DNA of 64,000 bases. Source: Vulcanisaeta distributa JCM 11217 (GTDB taxonomy: Archaea; Thermoproteota; Thermoprotei; Thermoproteales; Thermocladiaceae). The notes under the pieces are model-generated. The model was not told the DNA's origin. It was given only the letters and a program-made list of their open reading frames with translations, and searched no databases. The position numbers were made by a program, and so were the translations under genes. Positions within the stretch are counted from its first letter, which is position 1; every line of letters begins with the position of its first letter. The DNA lies in NCBI RefSeq assembly GCF_001316005.1, contig NZ_BBBJ01000009.1:55780-119779 (forward strand). Direction: 5' to 3'. Below, piece by piece: positions 49,307 to 59,245 of this stretch.

Positions 49307-49360
49307 TGATTACTTATCTATGCTCAATTTTATAAACCTAGCTTGGTAATTGAATGGGAA

Positions 49361-49684
49361 TCAGCACTCAACTCCTACGACATCCTTACACGAGTTAAGC
49401 AATTCCCTGTATAGATGGGTTAAAATCCTGGCAGCCTTGATCTTAGTATCCAATGCCTCAAGCAACTCGTAATAAGCCCTTCTAAGTATTTCCCTAACAT
49501 CCTCAGGCCTTGTTTTCAATGATAATTCAAAACTAACGGTGTGACACACAACCTTAACAATTGGTTCCTCAACACACCCCCCCGTCAACCTGATAATCAC
49601 CCTACCCTCATCAACCCTAAACTCAGGAACTAAGTTTAAGCTGGATAGAACCCAATTACCACCAATTGGTGTTACGTCAGGCAT
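49361..49684 (-). CDS. Small hypothetical protein
   Basis: A 107-residue protein beginning MPDVTPIGGNWVLSSLNLVPEF, with a beta-rich first half including a Cys in GGCVEEPIVKVVCHTVSF and a helical second half. Two further cysteines lie at the extreme C-terminus (NSCKDVVGVEC). No family recognised. It is followed, on the same strand, by the hypothetical gene at 48782-49306. Confidence 0.5.
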   Translation of the reverse strand: MPDVTPIGGNWVLSSLNLVPEFRVDEGRVIIRLTGGCVEEPIVKVVCHTVSFELSLKTRPEDVREILRRAYYELLEALDTKIKAARILTHLYRELLNSCKDVVGVEC

Positions 49685-49739
49685 GGTGTGTTAATAAAAT
49701 TCATTTTACTTTTAAAGCAATACATTGTATGGAGAATTC

Positions 49740-51334
49740 TCATGATTTAGTTGGCGGTGTTTCGTATGGTTTTGGTAGTCCTGAGTATATGCCCCCCCAT
49801 ACGTAGAATACTATGGCCAGTATCGTGACCGTGACCATGTCCCATGGGAACTTGAGTATCGGCATTGGGCCACCCGCGGTCTGCCCAATGTAGGTCATCA
49901 AAACCATAACAAGCATGTAAACAATATACCAAATGGAATTCTTAAGACCAGCCTTAACCCTATATATAACGCCGAATATTATCGAGAGCACGAACACGAG
50001 CAATACTCCATAAGGCGTGGCAGGCCAACCACTCCAATAAATAATCCACGTGGCGAATATGAAGGCCAAAGCACCAATTATTGCCGGTGCAGGAACCCTA
50101 TAAACACCACTTAACCCCCCCTGTTTTCTGGAAACAACGAGTGAAACAGGTATTACTGAGAAGCCTAGATAGCCGGCAACTACGGCCTCCTCAATTATCG
50201 TGTATACCGTCGGTATTGGCGAGAGTAGGGCTAGCACAAGGCCTGCCAAGCCAAATATTATTAGTGCCCAGTAGGGTATTGCGTACCTCTCGTGGATCTC
50301 ACCAACCCTCGCACCGACGTACTTAGACCTATACATTGAGAATAATACCCTGGAGCCAGCACCGAGGTATATGTAACCTACCACGAATGGCCCCAGTATA
50401 CCGACTATTGTGGCTATTACTAATAGGTATGTAAGGCTGTACTTACCCGCAATGAACATAACTGGGTTGTAGGCTGAAGTGATCATCGTTAGGTCAGCCC
50501 AATCACCAGGCTTAACACCAAAAATGCCCCAATTAAGTGAAGCGACGTAAGCCACTGCGAATAATACGTAAACAAGGGTTTGACCAATCACCACAAGAAG
50601 TACGGCGAGTGGTAAATCCCTCTGTGGATTCTTCATTTCCTCGGCATAGTCAGGTATGACTCTCGTGCCGCCAAAGGCGAACATGGCGAATGGTATTGAT
50701 GAGAACATGGCCGCAGCGCCATAGGGCATGAAGCCTCCAGGTAGTCCTGCGAAGTTCTGCGGCATGAAGACGGCGATCATTAAACCAACCGGTATTATCA
50801 GGTAAAGGATTAGCTTGAATATACCGATACCTGTTGTCGTGACTCCGAAGCCTTAACGCCATAGTAATTAAATGGTACCATCAGCAGTATTAGCGCTGCT
50901 GCTACGCCGGCGCCGAGCCACGTAGGTATGCCTGTTGGTGTGAGTAGGTTGTGCGTGAAGTAGTTTATTCCGTAAACCACGGCGATGGCTTCAGCGGGTG
51001 GTATGAATAGGTACCAAACCATTGATGCCCAGGCATTGAGGAGGTTAGTCACAGGACCATGAGTGTAGTAGGCGTAACGAGCAGGACCACCAGCCTCGGG
51101 ATAGAGCGTACCCATCTCCATGTACGTGAGACTTATGAAGAAGTAGAATATGCCGCCTAATATCCAACCAAGTACGACGGCTGGTCCACTCATAACCATC
51201 ATTTGAGGGGGCAGAGAACAGTATGCCAGTACCAATCGCACCCACGAGCCCTATTATTGTTAACTCAAATAGGCTTAGTTCCTTACGTAAACTAACCCCC
51301 CCTGCCTACTCTGCCCACCCTCAGAACCTGGCAT
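49740..51334 (-). CDS. APC-superfamily amino acid permease, two frameshifts
   Basis: Amino acid/polyamine transporter of about 530 residues and 12 helices. ATG 51334 gives MPGSEGGQSRQGGVSLRKEL, then the family's first helix SLFELTIIGLVGAIGTGILFS. Later blocks are GGIFYFFISLTYMEMGTLYPEAGGPARYAYY and GLPGGFMPYGAAAMFSSIPFAMFAFGGTRVIPDYAEEMKNPQRDLP. Breaks: G5 51206-51210 (four, here CCCC on the coding strand, reads SAPQMMVMSGPA) and near 50842 (one G lost; KASGVTTTGIGIFK restored). C7 runs at 49792, 50115 and 51296 are in frame. The substrate is not readable. Confidence 0.85.
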
Positions 51335-51421
51335 ATTTGTCAAGCAATATCCTGTCTTTTAAATTTTATCATTTATCTCGATTTAAGTAATCCTAAGTGT
51401 AAAACTTTTATCATAGCATCA

Positions 51422-51776
51422 TTAGCCATGTAGTAATTCCTTAATTCTATTAGAAATCAAACGCTTAATCTTAACGGGGGCTTAAGTCTCTTCCTTCAAT
51501 TATTTTCCTACCGTTAATTATTAATGCTGGTAAGTCAAATATTTCGTATTCCCTCAATTCGTTGATTATTGGCATGAATTCAGCAGGACCCTCGCCGCCG
51601 AGCATCATTCCACGTATTACGTCGATGTAATCCCTACTAATCTTCACTGATATGAACCTAATAATGCTATCATTAAGCCCCAGCTCACTCATTACCTCCC
51701 TAATAATGCCCTTAATCATTTCCAAATACTTATCATCCCTATCCTCGATCATGTAGAGCTTAATGTTTATTATCAT
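51422..51776 (-). CDS. Small thioredoxin-fold-like protein without CXXC
   Basis: An apparently thioredoxin-like protein of about 118 residues: IINIKLYMIEDRDDKYLEMIKGIIREV, FISVKISRDYIDVIRG, then FDLPALIINGRKIIEGRDLS, where LPALIING matches the cis-Pro loop of the fold. The first strand lacks any CXXC. The frame ends early at C5 51475-51479; four would extend it with SPVKIKRLISNRIKELLHG to the stop at 51422. Function unknown; possibly a redox-inactive or glutaredoxin-like partner. Confidence 0.45.
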
Positions 51777-52048
51777 TCAATTACTAATTAACAATCAATT
51801 ACTAATAAACCCTACCCCCCCTCATTGAACATCATTAACCAAACCGAGCAGCCAAATACCCACCTATGGCCCCCCCCACAAGAATATTCACCACAATAAA
51901 AACGCCAATCTTAGATTATTTTAAATCTGTAAGAGACCTAATATAGCTGTAATTTACTTTATAAGGAAAAGGAACTTATCTTAAAGCAAGGTTATGCAAT
52001 TAAAGTGACTTATTAGTTCAGTTGAGAAGATTCATCTAAGAATATTTC
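51777..52048. other. Intergenic region, 272 bases
   Basis: Contains a C7 (51814-51820) and a C8 (51870-51877). On the minus strand a short hydrophobic reading NILVGGAIGGYLAARFG runs across the C8 and ends in TAA; it has no convincing start. The remainder is AT-rich with a TTTATAAGG promoter-like word at about 51958. Nothing else recognised. Confidence 0.35.
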
Positions 52049-53589
52049 ATGGAACTTAAGGCATGTTGGGGGGGTATTAGGAAGGGTAAACGATTAAGAT
52101 GTAGTGAGGAAATAAGAGATCGAGATGTTTTAAGTGAGGCTGAAAGGTTAATTAACGAGTTTCTTAACCGAATTAAGGAACATAGAAATATTTTATTTAG
52201 TGGCTTAACAACACCGTTTGATCCATATATTAACGACTTAACTAATCTCTTCAGCAATATTAATGCTAAATTAGATGAGTTCAAGAACATTGTATTAAAC
52301 GAAAACAACAAGAAAGAGCTTGAGTTTTTAATGACAATTCGCTATATCATTAAGGTATTACTAAAATTAGTTAAGGAGGCCAAGGAGTGGTGGTTAAGGA
52401 TCGGAAGGTCTGAACTAGAGAAATTAGTTGATGGAATAATTAACGGCAAGATAACGGTAATTATAAGAGGTGAATTAAAAAAGGATAAAGACTTCATGGT
52501 ACACTTATACACAGAGCATTTAGCAGTTATAATAAATAGAATTGCTAAAAGTGGGAGTGTGGTAATGCATATAACATTCACGGGCCTTAAAGATGCGTAT
52601 GTGGTAGTGCCAAGGCTCTTTGATGACGATAAGCTGAGGGCTATGCAGAATGGTTGGTTAATGACTGACGGTACTATTCATAAAGGGGGTTACCCGGAGA
52701 TGGGTACTAATTATCTATGGCAGGTCATTGCATGGTTAATGGTTTTCCCGGGCAAGAATCATGTAGACGTAAGCGGTATAAGCATTAATAATGGCGTCCG
52801 CGTTATATGGCTCCTAACGGCCCTTGACCTTAAGTTTGAGGGTAGAGATGTTAATGCCATTAAGTATGGAATCGCCGAGGATGTCGCTAAATACAGTAAT
52901 GAATTATTCAAGGTATTCTTATTACCTGCCTTATTAGCTGACGGTAATTTTAACATTAGAAAAAAGATTGTCAAACTTGCGATAGGTGTCGTAAAGTATG
53001 AGCTATGGAAGCCAATAATTAAGAATTTAATGAACATGAACTTTAGTGAGCATGACCATGAATATATAAAGGAGTTTAGAATTAATTCATCAAAGGCGGT
53101 CACCTTAGTAAGGGACATGCTTAGCGACTCGTTCATTAGAGTAATGATTGAAGTATTAAGTATGTTCAATGATGCGAAGAAACTTAGACAATTAATCGAG
53201 CTTGCCAATGCGAGAACCAAAGCATTAGGTAGTTCGATGATAGAGATAAATGGTATTAAACTAACAATAAATATAAATGATAAAGGCAATATGGAATTAA
53301 GAGCTTACGTAAGGATAAAGCAAAGGCTGATGAAATTGCAAAAAGACTTAAGGCTATTGACATTAATGCTAAAGTATCTAAGCGAGGTAAAAGATACGCA
53401 ATATACGTTCCTATGAGTGAGGTAAAAAGACTTGAATTGCTTAAAAAACTTGTCTGTAAGAAGCTTATCGAGATACTTAATGAAGTGAGAAATGAGAACA
53501 ATACGAAGAGAATACGAAAGATAGAGAAAGTATTAACAAGATTAAACTGTGGAGGATCTACTCAGGATTGCGAACTCGATAAAAATTAA
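52049..53589 (+). CDS. PaREP2-family protein, one frameshift
   Basis: A 512-residue protein of the PaREP2/PaREP2b paralogous family known from Pyrobaculum and relatives. An N-terminal coiled coil (ERLINEFLNRIKEHRN) precedes VHLYTEHLAVIINRIAKSGSVVMHITFTGLKDAYVVVPRLF, then the conserved LMTDGTIHKGGYPEMGTNYLWQVIAWLMVFPGKNHVDV. The frame breaks near 53319 (three A where four read RIKAKADEIAKRLKAIDINAKV), continuing to the TAA at 53589. Function is unknown. The longest AT-rich gene here, with only one G7 (52070). Confidence 0.75.
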
Positions 53590-53611
53590 AAATTATATTT
53601 ATGGGATTACG

Positions 53612-53788
53612 ATGCTTGGAGTGCCCTACTACCCAATATACATACTGCCCACGGCCGGGATGCCGAGTGGTTTACCGCAATTAGTGGTACCACCAACGCA
53701 GCAGCGCCAGCAGCCACAGCAGGGTGGTTCGAGTCAATCAAGCGACTTTGAGATTAGTGGGGGGCTAATGATTGGCTATGAGCCATAG
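53612..53788 (+). CDS. Small Pro/Gln-rich hypothetical protein
   Basis: A 58-residue reading frame: MLGVPYYPIYILPTAGMPSG, a Pro/Gln/Gly-rich middle, and FEISGGLMIGYEP. Its TAG overlaps the ATG of the next gene (53778), suggesting translational coupling, which is the main support. It contains one G6 at 53759-53764. No family recognised. Confidence 0.35.
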   Translation: MLGVPYYPIYILPTAGMPSGLPQLVVPPTQQRQQPQQGGSSQSSDFEISGGLMIGYEP

Positions 53789-54665
53789 CGTCTTAAAAAA
53801 GTCTTGGGACGTACAAGAACTCTGAAATAATCCTTGAGGAGGTCAGGATTGATAATCTACCATGCTTCATAAACTTATCAACACTTAATCAGGGAAAGGT
53901 ACCTGAAATACTCATTGAATTAAGCACTGGCTGTCATCACTATAATGCAATGATTAGGGTGACTAGGAAGTTCATGGAATTATTCGGCGTGGAGACGGCC
54001 AGAGTAACGGCGGTTAGGCTAGCTAGGGCGCTGGGCATTGAGGATTACGAGGCAGTTGAGCGTGGGGGGGACATTGAATTAAGGATAAGGAAGAAGCCAA
54101 GCCATTACCCAGAGTGGGTTAGTCAAAACATTGATTCCGTAATTAATGCGTTTAGCGAGGTACTGGCATCACTCGGCATAGTTAATCAATCAATGATCAC
54201 TCAGCCCCCGATTACTCAGTCACAGCAGGAGGTCACGCAAGCACCACAGGAGGTGCAAACACCAGTAATTACTCCTCAGCCAGTCACTACGAGTACATTA
54301 GCGGCTAGTGTGATTAAGACCTACGGTAGTGTTGATAATCAAAGCCTAGTGTTACGGTCGCTGGGTGGGAATACCCACGTCGAATTGTGTCTTGAGAGGA
54401 TGGGTAGTTGTAAACCATTAGTCACAGTAAGGGCTAAACCACTTGAGGTGGTAATACATGAGGACGCTGTGAAGGCTTTTGGTGAGAACAGGGCAATTGA
54501 GTACGCCACTTGGCTCGCCAATGCCTCTATATCAGTGATTATGAAATAAACGAGGTAGATAATGAGGTGGTGCTTAAGTCAAGGGATGGTGCGGATAATG
54601 CGTTAACCAACGACTTAATCAAGGTTATGGATATAATAGCAAGTAAGTACCTAAGTAGGGAGTAA
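53778..54665 (+). CDS. Hypothetical protein with Gln/Pro linker, two frameshifts
   Basis: About 295 residues. ATG 53778 with one A removed from the six at about 53793 reads MSHSVLKSLGTYKNSEIILE and joins the long frame (MIRVTRKFMELFGVETARVTAV). After a helical first domain come QPPITQSQQEVTQAPQEVQ-type linker sequences and a C-terminal domain (LGGNTHVELCLERMGSC, VIHEDAVKAFG). A second slip near 54541 (one T) extends it to the TAA at 54665. No known domain. It may work with the small gene it overlaps. Confidence 0.45.
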
Positions 54666-54685
54666 ATTAAGGAAATTAAAATTAA

Positions 54686-55164
54686 TTACGATTTTTCTCT
54701 GGCTTGTGTGATCAATTCCTTAGCCCTAGCTATGAACTTGGCAATTACCTGCCTGGCAACGTCATCACTCGTTATCTTACTAATAACGCCAGTTGGGTCT
54801 GGCTCATTGTATTGATACTCATGCATCACCAGGGCAAGTGATGTTAATTCGACAATGTCGGCACTTCTCTCAGCTAATTTACTTGCGATTTCCATAAGCA
54901 TATTCGTAGGCATAACAGCGAGTACCCAGTCGTTCCTCGAAACCCTAACGTTATGGCCGACCTTCTTATAACCTGGGAAATTAAATAAATCCCTATTCCT
55001 AATGGCTAAGTACGATAGGTAAGACTTCCAGGCCTGGAAAGCCTTGCCTGCGGCATTTCTAAGCAATCCATCATTGAGGAACTTCTCGGCTATCCCTATT
55101 TCGGCCTGAGCTCCATAAGCCTTGACTTACCTATTTCATCTAGGTTAAGCTTGATTTCAATCAT
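54686..55164 (-). CDS. PaREP1-family protein, one frameshift
   Basis: About 160 residues. ATG 55164 gives MIEIKLNLDEIGKSRL; the frame breaks near 55114 (one T lost) and continues YGAQAEIGIAEKFLNDGLLRNAAGKAFQAWKSYLSYL, then TNMLMEIASKLAERSADIVELTSLALVMHEYQYNEPDP. The EFLxxGLLRNAAGKAFQAWKS and LHEYQYNxPDP blocks define the family. A paralogue lies at 40893. Function unknown. Confidence 0.8.
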
Positions 55165-55269
55165 TTTTACATAAGAATTAACTATTGAGAGCCTTAAAAG
55201 ATATTGGTTTTAATGTAATTGCACCTTTCCTGAGAAAAATCTTAAGTAAATACTGAATGAAGCAATACA

Positions 55270-56051
55270 ATGATAATGAAGTTGAGCATTAATAATTTGA
55301 TTGTTGGTTATGGAAGTAGAATAATCATTAATGGATTAACCGTGGAATTCAATGAAGGCAGAACAGTCATACTGGGTCCCAATGGTTCGGGTAAGACGAC
55401 ACTGTTAAGGGCCATTGCCGGCGTGTTAAAGCCGTTGAGCGGTTCAATAATGCTTGATGGTAAACCGTTGCGTGGAGGTGACGTGGGTTACATTAGTCAT
55501 GCAGGTGGGCTTGATCCTAACATGACCGTGCGAGAACCTGGAGTTTTATGCCGAGGTTAAGGGCGCTAATAACTTAGATGAGGTAGTTGATAGGCTTGGT
55601 ATCAGGGGGTTTATTGAATACTAGGGTGGGTTTCCTAAGTAATGGCCAGAGGAGGATTGTTGAGGTAGCCATAGCCATGTTGGGTAATCCCAGGGTTTAC
55701 GTGCTTGATGAACCCACGGATGGGCTTGACGTGAACTTCGCAGGTAGGGTTAGGGAAATCGTGAAGAGTTTACACGGCATTATTATATACACAACGCACG
55801 TATCAGCCGAGGCCCTTGAATTGGCTGATGACTTATTAATTATGAGGAATGGCAAGATGGTTTTTCACGGAGATGTTTCCAGGCTTAGTGGTGTTATGAG
55901 GATAGTGGCTAGGAGAGAGCGTGAGACTAGGATTATTGAAGCTGATGTGAATGAGTTAAATAGCGTTATGAGTAAGTTGAGGTCTGAGGGATTCAGCATA
56001 TTGGAGGTTAGAAACTCCGTAATTGATGAGTTACTGGGTGGTAGTGAATGA
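55270..56051 (+). CDS. ABC transporter ATP-binding protein, two frameshifts
   Basis: ATPase of an ABC-2-type exporter, about 258 residues: Walker [17 protein letters not shown]-loop [24 protein letters not shown] (restored), signature [17 protein letters not shown] (a variant LSGGQ), Walker [14 protein letters not shown] and H-loop [12 protein letters not shown]. Breaks lie near 55532 and at G5 55605-55609 (four reads [14 protein letters not shown]). It overlaps the permease gene by four bases, which supports a two-gene exporter. Confidence 0.85.
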
Positions 56052-56848
56052 TTAAGGCATACCTCAGGAGGGCGTGGAGTGTGGGCAGGACTTACTACCT
56101 TATAACGTTAATGGTCTTATTACTGGCCACCGTGTTTGTGACCGCTCAGTTTGATTATATAATAATTACGGTTAATCCCGGGAATATTCATGGTGTTAAA
56201 ATGCCCGTGAGTGAGGCCGTAGCCTTTACAAGGGTTTTAATGTTAATTATTTTAATCGGTATCGTTTCCATGATGGTATCCCTATTATCCGCCACCATCG
56301 TACTTGGCACAATACAGGCGGACATACAGAATGGCGTTTTCGAAGTACTGTTTGGTAATGGCTTAAGTGATAAAGAGCTCATTAAGGCCCTCTACATTGT
56401 CGGATTAACATCATTTACGGCATTTTACTTACTTGCCGAGGCCATGGTGATAATACCACTGTGGCTTACAGTCCCTAATGTATTAAGCACATTATTAATA
56501 GCCGTATTGTTGACCCCCCCACTTGGTGTCGGCTTATTCACTAATGGACTTAGCGTGTTAATTGGGCTCTCAAAGCCAAGGTACTTCAAGATATCCACGG
56601 GTATTGGGTCAACGAAGAACCTAGCCTTTACCCTCGTTTCACTTCCCAGCATTATAATCCTATTTTCAGTGATTATACCAGTAATCACGATAACACCTAA
56701 CGCAACCTCATACCCAGCAATGGCTCTGCAGCTATTGAACTTTGCCTTAACCGTAGTGTCGATTGCTATGGCCTTAACATCAATACCCATTGCATTAAGG
56801 ACACCGGTTAATAGGGTTGGGTTGATAACCAGGGGCGAGGAACCGTAG
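56048..56848 (+). CDS. ABC-2-type transporter permease
   Basis: A 266-residue membrane protein with about six helices: YYLITLMVLLLATVFVTA, RVLMLIILIGIVSMMVSLLSATIVL, ADIQNGVFEVLFGNGLSDKELIKALYIVGL, and three more towards the C-terminus. The QNGVFEVLFG(NG) segment after helix 2 is typical of ABC-2 permeases that lose or gain components in export of lipids, drugs or peptides. One C7 at 56514 (LLTPPLGVG). The cargo is not evident. Confidence 0.8.
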   Translation: MIKAYLRRAWSVGRTYYLITLMVLLLATVFVTAQFDYIIITVNPGNIHGVKMPVSEAVAFTRVLMLIILIGIVSMMVSLLSATIVLGTIQADIQNGVFEVLFGNGLSDKELIKALYIVGLTSFTAFYLLAEAMVIIPLWLTVPNVLSTLLIAVLLTPPLGVGLFTNGLSVLIGLSKPRYFKISTGIGSTKNLAFTLVSLPSIIILFSVIIPVITITPNATSYPAMALQLLNFALTVVSIAMALTSIPIALRTPVNRVGLITRGEEP

Positions 56849-57480
56849 TCATAATTTAATGATCAAATAGTTAATGCCTAGGTAGGCTAGGAAGAATGGT
56901 ATTAGTACGAGGTCTGTTATGTCAATTCCAGCCGCCTCAATGGCCCACAGTTCCCAAACTAAAGAGAAGCGCTGAAAGCACATACTTCAAGTGCGGTAGC
57001 CTAATTCTGGCGATCTGGTCCTTAATTATTGCCGTGAGGATAATTACTATGGCCGCGGCCGATAAAGTGCCTATGAGGTTGATGAGTAACTCCTTGGTAT
57101 TAATGCAATAAGTACCAGGCAGCCTCAAAGGCCTCTATCGCAGATACCGTAAACACAACGGCTAAATCCCCCACGCTCCTCCTCACCACCCTCGCCTTTC
57201 CCGCCTCTCTTAAATGATCTACGCGCGCTCCTCAATAGCCTATACCCGAAGTAAAACAGTATTATTGCTGAGGCAGCCAATACGTAGTCAAGGGGGGGTA
57301 GGTAAACGATGTACTTACCAACGGTGAATGTAGCACTAGCACCAGGAGTACGCCGGCTATCGCGTAGAGTACTGGCTTAAAGCCTCTGTAAATTCCCTGG
57401 TAAATAGCCGTGACCGCACCGGCCTCTGAGAGCTCAAGTAAGCTTATGCCGAATGCCGCAAAGAATATTCCAAAGTCCAC
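56849..57480 (-). CDS. Crenarchaeal membrane protein with duplicated helical units, frameshifted
   Basis: About 210 residues rebuilt from fragments. N-terminal half: [29 protein letters not shown], then [40 protein letters not shown]-terminal half: [69 protein letters not shown]. The repeated acidic helix (LELSEA / IEAFEA) recalls the two E-x-G-D-type helices of UPF0016/TMEM165 cation transporters, though the motif itself is absent. Breaks near 57328 and 57130-57190, and near 56945. Convergent with the ABC permease. Confidence 0.45.
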
Positions 57481-57571
57481 GGAAGCACAGCAATCACGCT
57501 GGTTTTAAGTATTTCTCATGTGCCTACAATTACGCAAAGCTATATAATTCGCCTAAGCATGGTATAAATAA

Positions 57572-58094
57572 ATGACGGAAGAAGTGGTGATACCAAGCAT
57601 AATCGCCGAGGAATTAAAGAAGAGGGGGGGCTTAATCCCGAGGATGCCGTGCTTGATGCATTAATGAAAGTAATCAACCTAGACCCAAACGCCATGATTG
57701 AGGCTAGGATAGAACTCGCAAATAAATACCTAAAGGAAGGCAAGGAATTAATAGATAAGGACCCGTGCAGGCCAGCGAGAAGCTCTATAAAGCGGCTGAG
57801 GAGTGCGTTAAGGCCTTGGCTCAATATTACGATTTAAAGAACATACTAGGTAGGGTAAATGAAAGGGGGGGCAGATGGACCGTTACGGAGTTGGAAAAGG
57901 CTGTTGAAGCCATAAGTGAGAGACTTGGTGATTGGTTTGGGGGGGAAGCGTGGGACAGGGCATGGGCACTACATGTGTGGGGATTTCACGAGGCAAAGTT
58001 AGACGCTGAAGCTGTGAGAATTAGATATCCGTATATTGAGAGAATCGTGAACGAGACCAATAAGATCATGAAAATGAAGTCCGAACAAACATGA
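57572..58094 (+). CDS. PaREP1-family protein, two frameshifts
   Basis: About 173 residues: MTEEVVIPSIIAEELKKRGL, NPEDAVLDALMKVINLDPNAMIEARIELANKYLKEGKELIDKDPVQASEKLYKAAEECVKALAQYYDL, then GDWFGGEAWDRAWALHVWGFHEAKLDAEAV. The last block is the hallmark of this PaREP1 subgroup. Breaks: G7 57625-57631 (five fits) and near 57764 (one G lost in CCGGTG). In-frame G7 runs at 57865 and 57939. Function unknown. Confidence 0.8.
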
Positions 58095-58137
58095 ACAATT
58101 GGGAAATACGTATAAGCATAAGGCGGATAACACTATC

Positions 58138-58518
58138 ATGCCGAGTTATAAGGTTATTAATGATGTCACGAAGGTACGTGAGGAACCACTAAGTATCAGG
58201 GGGGGCGCCGTGGGTGTATACACCCAATGGCTTGTGAGTAAGGAAGACGGCTCTAAATACGCTGTGAGAAGGCAGGTGGTCAAGCCTGGCGGTAAAGCGC
58301 CATTGCATAGACATGCCTATGCGGAGACCTTTATAGTATTGAGGGGGGGTGCTGGGAGAATGACTGTTGATAACGAAAATATCGACGTAAAACCAGGCAT
58401 GTGCATATTCGTAAAGCCGAACACTCCGCATTCAATAATAAACGTTGGTAATGAAGACCTGGAGTTAATAACAATAATATCCTATGAGGATGACATGAGT
58501 ATAAATGTTCTTGAGTAA
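58138..58518 (+). CDS. Single-domain cupin protein
   Basis: A 126-residue small beta-barrel cupin. Metal-site motif 1 is PLHRHAYAETFIVLRGGAG and motif 2 PNTPHSIINVGNEDLE, giving a His-His-Glu and a second His as ligands. The ATG at 58138 is preferred over an upstream 58099 frame start because the cupin N-terminus fits it. G7 runs at 58199 and 58345 give SIRGGAVG and LRGGAGR; the second is one Gly longer than the motif-1 consensus G(x)5HxH(x)3,4E(x)6G would need. The reaction is unknown. Confidence 0.75.
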   Translation: MPSYKVINDVTKVREEPLSIRGGAVGVYTQWLVSKEDGSKYAVRRQVVKPGGKAPLHRHAYAETFIVLRGGAGRMTVDNENIDVKPGMCIFVKPNTPHSIINVGNEDLELITIISYEDDMSINVLE

Positions 58519-58590
58519 TGCATTAAATGAGTATTTGATGTTCATGACTTAAATTTTGTTGATTATAGTTATTAGAAATTGAACAGATAC

Positions 58591-58602
58591 GTTTAAATAT
58601 TT
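58591..58602 (+). promoter_or_regulatory. TATA box before the first TM-PH-like gene
   Basis: GTTTAAATATTT about 22-33 bases upstream of the ATG at 58624, again consistent with leaderless transcription. Confidence 0.5.
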
Positions 58603-58623
58603 CTGATTACTTTCAATTTAATA

Positions 58624-59244
58624 ATGAGTGAGCCAGTACTTAAACTTAGGCCAGCTACGGCTGGCAGTGAGATTGGGAAGATGGTACTCGCGATGATCGT
58701 CACTGGAGCATTATGGTTTATGTTTGGTTACTTAGCACCACTGCAATATCGCATACCACTGTGGGAGTTCGTATTGATTCAATTATTCTTTGCCCTATTC
58801 ATAGTGCTTGAGGTTTGGCAGTTAATCAAAAGCATTAGGGAAAGAGGGAAATACATTAAGGACTTCATTCTATATAGGGATTATGTTTGGTTCACAACAA
58901 AGAGTGGGAAGGAGGTGACAATCCCAATTGAGGAGTTCAACCCCCCCTGCGTGGTTGATTATGCGCCGTCAGTGAGTTCATACCCATACAGGGTTAGCGT
59001 GAGCCCAGGTTCCATAAGGGTTGGCCAGCCTTGGAATTATTATTACTTCCCAGGCAGGGTCTGGCTAAAAATAAGCCACTATGGTGAGGATTACATACTC
59101 CACATTGACACAGAGCAGTGTAGAAAGCTCAATACGGTACTCAGCACCGATTATAATAAGCCCAGGATTGACTGGTGTGGTGGGAGGGTTGTCAAGGACA
59201 TGGGTAGGTTGGGCAGGATTGAGAGGCCTGGCCTAGCCTGTTAG
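58624..59244 (+). CDS. Two-helix membrane protein with PH-like C-terminal domain
   Basis: A 206-residue protein: two helices (MVLAMIVTGALWFMFGYLAPL and FVLIQLFFALFIVLEVWQLI), then a beta-rich domain beginning YIKDFILYRDYVWFTTKSG. The second gene downstream has the matching element EIKDILLYSDYMYIITAAN. The arrangement resembles bacterial PH-domain (bPH) membrane proteins. Cysteines occur in PPCVVDY and TEQCRKL. A two-base gap separates it from the next gene. Function unknown. Confidence 0.55.
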   Translation: MSEPVLKLRPATAGSEIGKMVLAMIVTGALWFMFGYLAPLQYRIPLWEFVLIQLFFALFIVLEVWQLIKSIRERGKYIKDFILYRDYVWFTTKSGKEVTIPIEEFNPPCVVDYAPSVSSYPYRVSVSPGSIRVGQPWNYYYFPGRVWLKISHYGEDYILHIDTEQCRKLNTVLSTDYNKPRIDWCGGRVVKDMGRLGRIERPGLAC

Positions 59245-59245
59245 G

